This document shows positions 1-10,565 of a stretch of DNA of 64,000 bases, one piece after another. Position 1 is the first letter of the stretch, and each line of letters begins with the position of its first letter. The translations under genes and the position numbers were made by a program. Below the pieces are notes generated by a model. The model saw only the letters and a program-made list of their open reading frames with translations, ran no database searches and was not told the DNA's origin. Source of the stretch: Hydractinia symbiolongicarpus (taxonomy: Eukaryota; Cnidaria; Hydrozoa; Anthoathecata; Hydractiniidae); NCBI RefSeq assembly GCF_029227915.1, contig NC_079881.1:3286001-3350000 (forward strand), written 5' to 3'.

Positions 1-225
1 AAAGGTCAAAGTCCAAAATCAGTTGAATTAAATCCCACAGTCAATCGTTTCACTGTTAAAAGCGATGCAACCTAGTAATATCAGAAAATTATGGCTAAAT
101 ACATGTTGGTACGAATATGTGACACAACCGTTGTAACTGAAGCGGATTGATACCGTTAGAAGATCAATGAAATGCAGTTTTTGAAACTGTCGCAACTTCT
201 TCAGTGCGCGATAACGGCTAGGATT
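1..225 (+). repeat. Partial monomer (3' part) at left edge
   Basis: This is the end of a monomer cut by the window edge. It carries the Q-type markers 'cagttgaattaaatccc' and 'gtgacacaaccg', and the tag 'cagtgcgcgataacgg'. It matches 18547-18771 with no difference that I saw, and closely resembles the tails at about 4480-4698 and 30110-30330. Confidence 0.95.
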
Positions 226-970
226 GGTCCCACAGTAAAAAATGACTTATTTATATAAATTTTTAAATAAATCGCTAACACAGCGCCAGTGTAATCGCTG
301 AGTTCCAGCAATCATATCAAATTAAGAAGAATGTTTTTTCTGGGAGTCCAATCGGCTCACTGATCACATTCATAAGGTCACAGTCTAAAATCAATTCAAC
401 TAAGTCCCACAGTCATTTGTTTTACTGTTAAAAGCGATACAACCTAGTAATATCGGAAAAATATCACTATATACATTTTGGTACGAATTTGTGACGCAAC
501 CGTTGTAACTCAAAAGAATTGATACTGTTAGAAAGTCAATGAAATGTAGTTTTTGAAACTGTCTCTATTTCTTCAGCGCGCGATAACGGCTAGGATTGGT
601 CCCACAGTAAAAAATGACTTATTTATCTAAATTTTTAAATACACTGCTAACACAGCGCCCAGTGTAATCGCTGAGTTTCAGCAATCATGTCAAATTAAGA
701 AGAATGTTTTTTCTTGGAGTCCAATTGGCTCACTTATCACATTAATAGGGTCAAAGCCCACAATCAGTTCAATTAAGTCACACAGTCAATCGTTTCACTG
801 TTAAAAGAGATACCACCTAGTAATATCAGAAAATTATGGCTAAATACATGTTGGTAGGAATATGTGACACAGCCGTTGTAACTCAAACGGACTGACACCG
901 TTAGAAAGACAATGAAATGTAGTTATCGAAATGGTCTATATTCCTTCAGCGCGCGCTAACGGCTAAGGTT
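226..970 (+). repeat. Two lead monomers (starts 226, 598)
   Basis: The 226 unit carries 'tatataaattttt' and 'aaatcgctaacacagcgcc'. The 598 unit carries 'aatacactgctaac' and ends with the 'gtgacacagccg' 3' half that introduces the six-monomer block. The pair recurs at 18772-19516; the second unit recurs at 30331. A small patch after 'gtaactcaaa' near 510-520 differs from the later copy (see findings). Confidence 0.93.
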
Positions 971-3205
971 GGTCCCGCAGTAAAAAATGACTTATTTCTC
1001 TAAATTTTTAAATGGAGCGCTACCACAGCGCCCAGTGTCATCGCTGTGTTCCGGCAATCATGTCAAATTAGAAGAATGTTATTTCCTGGAGTTCAATTGT
1101 CTCATTAATCACATTCATAAGGTCAAAACACAAAATCAGTTTAATTAAGTCCCACAGTCAATCGATTCACTGTTAAGAGCGATGCAACCTAGTAATATCA
1201 GAAAAATATCGCTAAATACATGTTGGTACGAATATGTGACGCAACCGTTGTAACTTAAAAGGTTTTATACTGTTAGAAAGTCAAAGAAATGTAGTTTTTG
1301 AAACTGTCTCTAAATCTTCAGCGCCCCCTAACGGCTCAGATTGGTCCCGCAGTAAAAAATGACTTATTTCTCTAAATTTTTAAATGGAGCGCTACCACAG
1401 CGCCCAGTGTAATCGCTGAGTTCCGGCAATCATTTCAAATTAAGAAGAATGTTATTTCTTGGAGTCCAATTGGCTCACTTATAACATTTATCAGCTCACA
1501 GACCACAATCAATTCAACTAAGACCCACAGTCAATCGTTTCACTGTTAAAAGCGATACCACCTAGTAATATCGGAAAAATATCACTAAATACATGTTGGT
1601 ACAAATATATGACGCAACCATTGTAACTCAAACGGATTGATACTGTTAGAAAGTCAATGAAATGTAGTTTTTAAAACTTTCTCTATTTCTTCAACGCGCG
1701 ATAACAGCTAGGATTGGTCTTACAGTAAAAAATGAGTTATTTCTCTAAATTTTTGAATAAAGCGCTACCACAGCGCCCAGTGTAATCGCTGAGTTCCGGC
1801 AATCATGTCAAATTAGAAGAATGTTATTTTCTGGAGTTCAATTATCTCAAATATCACATTCATGAGGTCAAAATACAAAATCAGTTCAATTAAGTCCCAC
1901 AGTCAATCGATTCACTGTTAAGAGCGATGCAACCTAGTAATATCAGAAAAATATCGCTAAATACATGTTGGTACGAATATGTGACGCAACCGTTGTAACT
2001 CAAAAGATTGATACTGTTAGAAAATCAATGAAATGTAGTTTTTAAAACTGTCTCTAAATCTTCAGCGCACACTAACGGCTCACATTGGTCCCACAGTAAA
2101 AAATGACTTATCTATCTAAATTTTTAAATAAAGCGCTACCACAGCGCCCAGTGTAATCGCTGAGTTTCAGCAATCATTTTAAATTAAGAAGATTGTTATC
2201 TCTTGGAGTCCAATTGGCTCACTTACCACATTAATCAGGTCACAGTCCAAAATCAATTCAATTAAGACCCATAGTAAATCGTTTAAATGTTAAAAGCGAT
2301 ACCAGATAGTAATATCGGAAAAATATCACTAAACACATGTTGGTACGAATATGTGACGCAACCATTGTAACTCAAACGGATTGATAGTGTTAGAACGTCA
2401 ATGAAATGTAGTTTTTGAAACTTTCCCTATTTCTTCAGCGCGCGATAACGGCTAGGACTGGTCCCACAGTAAAGAATGACTTATTTTTTAAAATTTTAAA
2501 TACACCGCTAACACAGCGCCCAGTGTAATCGCTAAGTTTGAAACAATCATGTCAAAATAAGAAGAATGTTTTTTTCTTGGAGTCCAATTGGCTCACTTAT
2601 CACATTAATAGGGTCAAAGCCCACAATCTTATCAACTAAGACCCACAGTCAATCGTTTCACTGTTAAAAGCGATACCACCTAGTAATATCGGAAAAATAT
2701 CACTAAATACATGTTGGTACAAATATGTGACGCAACCATTGTAACTCAAACGGATTGATACTGTTAGAAAGTCAATGAAATGTAGTTTTTAAAACTTTCT
2801 CTATTTCTTCAACGCGCGATAACGGCTAGGATTGGTCTTACAGTAAAAAATGACTTATTTCTCTAAATTTTTGAATAAAGCGCTACCACAGCGCCCAGTG
2901 TAATCGCTGAGTTCCGGCAATCATGTCAAATTAGAAGAATGTTATTTCCTGGAGTTCAATTGCCTCACTTATAACATTTATCAGCTCACAGTCCACAATC
3001 AATTCAACTAAGACCCACAGTCAATCTTTTCACTGGTGAAAGCGATACCACCTAGTAATATCGGAAAAACTTCACTAAATACATGTTGGTACGAATATGT
3101 GACGCAACCATTGTAACTCAAACGGATTGATACTGTTACAAAGTCAATAAAATGTAGTTTTTGAAACTTTCTCTATTTCTTCAGCGCGCGATAACGGCTA
3201 GGATT
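971..3205 (+). repeat. Six-monomer block, copy 1
   Basis: Monomer starts: 971, 1343, 1716, 2087, 2460, 2834. Each unit has its own tag before the next anchor, in order: 'cagcgccccctaacgg', 'caacgcgcgataacagc', 'cagcgcacactaacgg', 'cagcgcgcgataacgg' with 'actggtccc', 'caacgcgcgataacgg' with 'attggtctta', and 'cagcgcgcgataacgg'. The same ordered series recurs at 6939, 19517 and 27349, and without its last unit at 30704. That order defines a higher-order repeat of about 2.24 kb. One base is missing near 2005 ('aaaagattg' where later copies read 'aaaaggattg'). Confidence 0.93.
1762..1776. other. Short hairpin in each monomer (example)
   Basis: GCGCT (1762-1766) and AGCGC (1772-1776) can pair around a five-base loop. 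The element sits about 46 bp after the anchor and recurs in most monomers. Some classes weaken it ('gcggtaccacagcgc' in X units, 'ggactaccacagcgcc' in P units, 'ccgctaacacagcgc'). No function is shown; a five-pair stem is short and could arise by chance in one unit then be copied. Confidence 0.5.
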
Positions 3206-5446
3206 GGTCCCACAGTAAAAAATGACTTATTTATCTAATATTTTTAAATAAAGGACTACCACAGCGCCTCGCGTAATTGCTGAGTTCCAGCATTCATATC
3301 AAATTAAGAAAAATTTTATTTCTTGGAGTCCAATCGGCTCACTTATCACATTCATCAGGTCACAGTCCAAAATCAATTCAACTAAGTCCCACAGTCAATC
3401 GTTCAACTGTTAAAAGTGATACCACCTAGTAATATCGGGAAAATATCACTAAATACATGTTGGTACGAATATGTGACGCAACCATTGTAACTCAAACGGA
3501 TTGGTATTGTTAGAAAGTCAATGAAACGTTGTTTTTGAAACTCTCTCTATTTCTTCAGCGCGCGATAACGGCTAGGATTGGTCCCACAGTAAAAAAATGA
3601 CTTATTTCTCTAAATTTTTAAATGAAGCGCTACCACAGCGCCCAGTTTTATCGTTGAGTTCCAGCAATCATGTCAAATTAGAGGAATGTTATTTCATGGA
3701 GTTCAATTCTCTCAATTATCACATTCAAAAGGTCAAAGTCCAAAATCAGTTGAATTAAATCCCACAGTCAATCGTTTCACTGTTAAAAGCGATGCAACCT
3801 ATTAATATCAGAAAATTATCGCTAAATACATGTTGGTACGAATATGTGACCCTACCGTTGTAACTCAAACGAACTGACACCGTTAGAGGGACAATGAAAT
3901 GTAGTTTTTGAAATTATCTCTATTTCTTCAGCGCGCGCTAACGGCTAGGATTGGTCCCGTAGTAAAAAATGACTTACTTATCTAATATTTTTAAATAAAG
4001 GACTACCACAGCGCCTCGCGTAATTGCTGAGTTCCAGCATTCATATCAAATTAAGAAAAATTTTATTTCTTGGAGTCCAATCGGCTCAGTTATCACATTC
4101 ATCAGGTCACAGTCCAAAATCAATTCAACTAAGTCCCACAGTCAATCGTTCCACTGTTAAAAGTGATACCACCTAGTAATATCGGGAAAATATCACTAAA
4201 TACATGTTGGTACGAATATGTGACGCAACCATTGTAACTCAAACGGATTGGTACTGTTAGAAAGTCAATGAAACGTTGTTTTTGAAACTCTCTCTATTTC
4301 TTCAGCGCGCGATAACGGCTAGGATTGGTCCCACAGTAAAAAATGACTTATTTCTCTAAATTTTTAAATGAAGCGCTACCACAGCGCCCAGTTTTATCGT
4401 TGAGTTCCAGCAATCATGTCAAATTAGAGGAATGTTATTTCCTGGAGTTCAATTCTCTCAATTATCACATTCAAAAGGTCAAAGTCCAAAATCAGTTGAA
4501 TTAAATCCCACAGTCAATCGTTTCACTGTTAAAAGCGATGCAACCTAGTAATATCAGAAAATTATGGCTAAATACATGTTGGTACGAATATGTGACACAA
4601 CCGTTGTAACTGAAGCGGATTGATACCGTTAGAAGATCAATGAAATGCAGTTTTTGAAACTGTCGCAACTTCTTCAGTGCGCGATAACGGCTAGGATTGG
4701 TCCCACAGTAAAAAATGACTTACTTATCTAATATTTTTAAATAAAGGACTACCACAGCGCCTCGCGTAATTGCTGAGTTCCAGCATTCATATCAAATTAA
4801 GAAAAATGTTTTTTCTTGGAGTCCAATCGGCTCACTTATCACATTCATCAGGTCACAGTCCAAAATCAGTTGAATTAAATCCCACAGTCAATCGTTTCAC
4901 TGTTAAAAGCGATGCAACCTAGTAATATCAGAAAATTATGGCTAAATACATGTTGGTACGAATATGTGACGCAACCATTGTAACTCAAACGGATTGGTAC
5001 TGTTAGAAAGTCAATGAAACGTTGTTTTTGAAACTTTCTGTATTTCTTCACCGCGCGATAACGGCTAGGATTGGTCGCACAGTAAAAAATTACTTACTTC
5101 TCTAAATTTTTTAAAGAATGCGGTACCACAGCGCCCAGTGTAATCGCTGAGTTCCAGCAATCATGTCAAATTAAGAAAAATGTTTTTTCTTGGAGTCCAA
5201 TCGGCTCACTTATCACATTCATCAGGTCACAGTCCAAAATCAATTACACTAAGTCCCACAGTCAATCGTTCCACTGTTAAAAGCGATGCAACCTAGTAAT
5301 ATCAGAAAATTATCGCTAAATACATGTTGGTACGAATATGTGACCCTACCGTTGTAACTCAAACGAACTGACACCGTTAGAGGGACAATGAAATGTAGTT
5401 TTTGAAATTATCTCTATTTCTTCAGCGCGCGCTAACGGCTAGGATT
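3206..5446 (+). repeat. P/Q dimer region with variant units
   Basis: Monomer starts: 3206 (P), 3580 (Q), 3953 (P), 4327 (Q), 4699 (P variant), 5073 (X). P units (374 bp) carry 'aaaggactaccacagcgcc', 'cattcatatc' and 'gaaacgttgtttttg'. Q units (372 bp) carry 'cagttttatcgttgag', 'gaggaatgtt' and 'ttgaattaaatccc'. X carries 'attacttacttctc' and 'aaagaatgcggtacc'. The corresponding region at 21753-23618 lacks the unit equivalent to 3953. Confidence 0.9.
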
Positions 5447-6938
5447 GGTCCCGTAGTAAAAAATGACTTACTTATCTAATATTTTTAAATAAAGGACTAC
5501 CACAGCGCCTCGCGTAATTGCTGAGTTCCAGCATTCATATCAAATTAAGAAAAATTTTATTTCTTGGAGTCCAATCGGCTCACTTATCACATTCATCAGG
5601 TCACAGTCCAAAATCAATTCAACTAAGTCCCACAGTCAATCGTTCCACTGTTAAAAGTGATACCACCTAGTAATATCGGGAAAATATCACTAAATACATG
5701 TTGGTACGAATATGTGACGCAACCATTGTAACTCAAACGGATTGGTACTGTTAGAAAGTCAATGAAACGTTGTTTTTGAAACTCTCTCTATTTCTTCAGC
5801 GCGCGATAACGGCTAGGATTGGTCCCACAGTAAAAAGTGACTTATTTCTCTAAATTTTTAAATGAAGCGCTACCACAGCGCCCAGTTTTATCGTTGAGTT
5901 CCAGCAATCATGTCAAATTAGAGGAATGTTATTTCCTGGAGTTCAATTCTCTCAATTATCACATTCAAAAGGTCAAAGTCCAAAATCAGTTGAATTAAAT
6001 CCCACAGTCAATCGTTTCACTGTTAAAAGCGATGCAACCTAGTAATATCAGAAAATTATCGCTAAATACATGTTGGTACGAATATGTGACCCTACCGTTG
6101 TAACTCAAACGAACTGACACCGTTAGAGGGACAATGAAATGTAGTTTTTGAAATTATCTCTATTTCTTCAGCGCGCGCTAACGGCTAGGATTGGTCCCGT
6201 AGTAAAAAATGACTTACTTATCTAATATTTTTAAATAAAGGACTACCACAGTGCCTCGCGTAATTGCTGAGTTCCAGCATTCATATCAAATTAAGAAAAA
6301 TTTTATTTCTTGGAGTCCAATCGGCTCACTTATCACATTCATCAGGTCACAGTCCAAAATCAATTCAACTAAGTCCCACAGTCAATCGTTCCACTGTTAA
6401 AAGTGATACCACCTAGTAATATCGGGAAAATATCACTAAATACATGTTGGTACGAATATGTGACGCAACCATTGTAACTCAAACGGATTGGTACTGTTAG
6501 AAAGTCAATGAAACGTTGTTTTTGAAACTCTCTCTATTTCTTCAGCGCGCGATAACGGCTAGGATTGGTCCCACAGTAAAAAATGACTTATTTCTCTAAA
6601 TTTTTAAATGAAGCGCTACCACAGCGCCCAGTTTTATCGTTGAGTTCCAGCAATCATGTCAAATTAGAGGAATGTTATTTCCTGGAGTTCAATTCTCTCA
6701 ATTATCACATTCAAAAGGTCAAAGTCCAAAATCAGTTGAATTAAATCCCACAGTCAATCGTTTCACTGTTAAAAGAGATACCACCTAGTAATATCAGAAA
6801 ATTATGGCTAAATACATGTTGGTAGGAATATGTGACACAGCCGTTGTAACTCAAACGGACTGACACCGTTAGAAAGACAATGAAATGTAGTTATCGAAAT
6901 GGTCTATATTCCTTCAGCGCGCGCTAACGGCTAAGATT
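5447..6938 (+). repeat. Two P/Q dimers (746 bp period)
   Basis: Monomer starts: 5447 (P), 5821 (Q), 6193 (P), 6567 (Q with changed 3' half). The last unit switches near 6775 from Q sequence to the 'aaaagagataccacc' 3' half found before the six-monomer blocks, so it is a chimera marking an old recombination junction. The identical junction sits near 27185. The region corresponds to the larger run at 23619-27348. Confidence 0.92.
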
Positions 6939-9174
6939 GGTCCCGCAGTAAAAAATGAATTATTTCTCTAAATTTTTAAATGGAGCGCTACCACAGCGCC
7001 CAGTGTAATCGCTGTGTTCCGGCAATCATGTCAAATTAGAAGAATGTTATTTCCTGGAGTTCAATTGTCTCATTAATCACATTCATAAGGTCAAAACACA
7101 AAATCAGTTCAATTAAGTCCCACAGTCAATCGATTCACTGTTAAGAGCGATGCAACCTAGTAATATCAGAAAAATATCGCTAAATACATGTTGGTACGAA
7201 TATGTGACGCAACCGTTGTAACTTAAAAGGTTTTATACTGTTAGAAAGTCAAAGAAATGTAGTTTTTGAAACTGTCTCTAAATCTTCAGCGCCCCCTAAC
7301 GGCTCAGATTGGTCCCGCAGTAAAAAATGACTTATTTCTCTAAATTTTTAAATGGAGCGCTACCACAGCGCCCAGTGTAATCGCTGAGTTCCGGCAATCA
7401 TTTCAAATTAAGAAGAATGTTATTTCTTGGAGTCCAATTGGCTCACTTATAACATTTATCAGCTCACAGACCACAATCAATTCAACTAAGACCCACAGTC
7501 AATCGTTTCACTGTTAAAAGCGATACCACCTAGTAATATCGGAAAAATATCACTAAATACATGTTGGTACAAATATATGACGCAACCATTGTAACTCAAA
7601 CGGATTGATACTGTTAGAAAGTCAATGAAATGTAGTTTTTAAAACTTTCTCTATTTCTTCAACGCGCGATAACGGCTAGGATTGGTCTTACAGTAAAAAA
7701 TGAGTTATTTCTCTAAATTTTTGAATAAAGCGCTACCACAGCGCCCAGTGTAATCGCTGAGTTCCGGCAATCATGTCAAATTAGAAGAATGTTATTTTCT
7801 GGAGTTCAATTATCTCAAATATCACATTCATGAGGTCAAAATACAAAATCAGTTCAATTAAGTCCCACAGTCAATCGATTCACTGTTAAGAGCGATGCAA
7901 CCTAGTAATATCAGAAAAATATCGCTAAATACATGTTGGTACGAATATGTGACGCAACCGTTGTAACTCAAAAGGATTGATACTGTTAGAAAATCAATGA
8001 AATGTAGTTTTTGAAACTGTCTCTAAATCTTCAGCGCGCACTAACGGCTCACATTGGTCCCACAGTAAAAAATGACTTATCTATCTAAATTTTTAAATAA
8101 AGCGCTACCACAGCGCCCAGTGTAATCGCTGAGTTTCAGCAATCATTTTACATTAAGAAGATTGTTATCTCTTGGAGTCCAATTGGCTCACTTATCACAT
8201 TAATCAGGTCACAGTCAAAAATCAATTCAACTAAGACCCATAGTAAATCGTTTAAATGTTAAAAGCGATACCAGATAGTAATATCGGAAAAATATCACTA
8301 AACACATGTTGGTACGAATATGTGACGCAACCATTGTAACTCAAACGGATTGATAGTGTTAGAACGTCAATGAAATGTAGTTTTTGAAACTTTCCCTATT
8401 TCTTCAGCGCGCGATAACGGCTAGGACTGGTCCCACAGTAAAGAATGACTTATTTTTTAAAATTTTAAATACACCGCTAACACAGCGCCCAGTGTAATCG
8501 CTAAGTTTGAAACAATCATGTCAAAATAAGAAGAATGTTTTTTTCTTGGAGTCCAATTGGCTCACTTATCACATTAATAGGGTCAAAGCCCACAATCTTA
8601 TCAACTAAGACCCACAGTCAATCGTTTCACTGTTAAAAGCGATACCACCTAGTAATATCGGAAAAATATCACTAAATACATGTTGGTACAAATATGTGAC
8701 GCAACCATTGTAACTCAAACGGATTGATACTGTTAGAAAGTCAATGAAATGTAGTTTTTAAAACTTTCTCTATTTCTTCAACGCGCGATAACGGCTAGGA
8801 TTGGTCTTACAGTAAAAAATGACTTATTTCTCTAAATTTTTGAATAAAGCGCTACCACAGCGCCCAGTGTAATCGCTGAGTTCCGGCAATCATGTCAAAT
8901 TAGAAGAATGTTATTTCCTGGAGTTCAATTGCCTCACTTATAACATTTATCAGCTCACAGTCCACAATCAATTCAACTAAGACCCACAGTCAATCTTTTC
9001 ACTGGTGAAAGCGATACCACCTAGTAATATCGGAAAAACTTCACTAAATACATGTTGGTACGAATATGTGACGCAACCATTGTAACTCAAACGGATTGAT
9101 ACTGTTACAAAGTCAATAAAATGTAGTTTTTGAAACTTTCTCTATTTCTTCAGCGCGCGCTAACGGCTAGGATT
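6939..9174 (+). repeat. Six-monomer block, copy 2
   Basis: Monomer starts: 6939, 7311, 7684, 8056, 8429, 8803. The units have the same order and private variants as the block at 971, including 'gataccagatag' near 8268 and 'attggtctta' at 7681 and 8800. Its last unit ends in 'gcgcgctaacgg' and leads into a P unit at 9175, as in the copy at 27349. Confidence 0.93.
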
Positions 9175-9920
9175 GGTCCCGTAGTGAAAAATGACTTACT
9201 TATCTAATATTTTTAAATAAAGGACTACCACAGCGCCTCGAGTAATTGCTGAGTTCCAGCATTCATATCAAATTAAGAAAAATTTTATTTCTTGGAGTCC
9301 AATCGGCTCACTTATCACATTCATCAGGTCACAGTCCAAAATCAATTCAACTAAGTCCCACAGTCAATCGTTCCACTGTTAAAAGTGATACCACCTAGTA
9401 ATATCGGGAAAATATCACTAAATACATGTTGGTACGAATATGTGACGCAACCATTGTAACTCAAACGGATTGGTACTGTTAGAAAGTCAATGAAACGTTG
9501 TTTTTGAAACTCTCTCTATTTCTTCAGCGCGCGATAACGGCTAGGATTGGTCCCACAGTATAAAATGACTTATTTCTCTAAATTTTTAAATGAAGCGCTA
9601 CCACAGCGCCCAGTTTTATCGTTGAGTTCCAGCAATCATGTCAAATTAGAGGAATGTTATTTCCTGGAGTTCAATTCTCTCAATTATCACATTCAAAAGG
9701 TCAAAGTCCAAAATCAGTTGAATTAAATCCCACAGTCAATCGTTTCACTGTTAAAAGCGATGCAACCTAGTAATATCAGAAAATTATGGCTAAATACATG
9801 TTGGTACGAATATGTGACACAACCGTTGTAACTGAAGCGGATTGATACCGTTAGAAGATCAATGAAATGCAGTTTTTGAAACTGTCGCAACTTCTTCAGT
9901 GCGCGATAACGGCTAGGGTT
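9175..9920 (+). repeat. Single P/Q dimer (starts 9175, 9549)
   Basis: The P unit has the private variant 'gtagtgaaaaatg' and 'cctcgagtaattg'. The Q unit has 'cagtataaaatg'. All of these variants recur at 29585-30330, which shows the two are copies from one duplication rather than independent P/Q units. Confidence 0.93.
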
Positions 9921-10218
9921 TGTCCCACAGTAATCACGTCAAATTAGAAGAATGTTATTTCCTGGAGTTCAATTGCCTCACTTATAACATTTATCAGCTC
10001 ACAGTCCACAATCAATTCAACTACGACCCACAGTCAATCTTTTCACTGGTGAAAGCGATACCACTTAGTAATATCGGAAAAACATCACTAAATACATGTT
10101 GGTACGAATATGTGACGCAACCATTGTAACTCAAACGGATTCATACTGTTAGAAAGTCAATAAAATGTAGTTTTTGAAACTTTCTCTATTTTTTCAGCGC
10201 GCGATAACGGCTAGGATT
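9921..10218 (+). repeat. Internally deleted monomer (298 bp)
   Basis: The unit reads 'tgtcccacagtaa' and then jumps at about 9933-9936 to 'tcacgtcaaattag', missing roughly 74 bp that include the A-run, the AT-rich palindrome and the hairpin. The rest resembles the 'attggtctta' class of monomer (as at 2834). The anchor itself is altered ('gggtttgtccc'). The deletion fortuitously opens a 69-codon frame at 9920-10129, which I regard as noncoding. Confidence 0.92.
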
Positions 10219-10565
10219 GGTCCCACAGTAAAAAATTACTTACTTCTCTAAATTTTTTAAAGAATGCGGTACCACAGCGCCCATGTCAAATTAGAAGAAT
10301 GTTATTTCCTGGAGTTCAATTGGCTCACTTATCACCATTATCAGGTCACAGTCCAAAATCAATTCAATCAAGTCCCACAGTCAATCGTTCCACTGTTAAA
10401 AGCGATGCAACCTAGTAATATCGGAAAAATATTACTAAATACATGTTTGTACGAACATGTGACGCAAACATTGTAACTCAAAGCGATTGATACTGTTAGA
10501 AAGTCATTGAAATGTTGTTTTTGAAACTGTCTGTAATTTTTCAGCGCGCCCTAATGGCTACGATT
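10219..10565 (+). repeat. Internally deleted monomer (347 bp)
   Basis: An X-type unit ('attacttacttctc', 'aatgcggtacc') lacks 26 bp after 'cagcgccca' at about 10283. The lost segment normally runs from 'gtgtaatcgctgag' to 'caatca'. The dinucleotide 'ca' occurs at both ends of the deleted stretch, consistent with a microhomology-mediated deletion. The 70-codon frame at 10264-10476 is a by-product. Confidence 0.92.

Noticed and set aside
598-970. Strong palindrome at 'acatgttggtacgaatatgt'
   Set aside because: Only ACAT/ATGT pair around a 12-base loop, too weak to call a structured element, although the segment is conserved between monomers.
1740-1780. Rho-independent terminator (GC stem followed by T-run)
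   Set aside because: The GCGCT/AGCGC stem has only five pairs, the T-run lies upstream rather than downstream, and there is no gene to terminate.
9920-10129. 69-codon open frame, plus strand
   Set aside because: It starts across the altered anchor of a deleted monomer and runs through satellite sequence. The equivalent frame in intact monomers is closed, and no domain or ribosomal context is visible.
10264-10476. 70-codon open frame, plus strand
   Set aside because: It is a by-product of the 26 bp deletion in the monomer at 10219, and its peptide is just another translation of the repeat.
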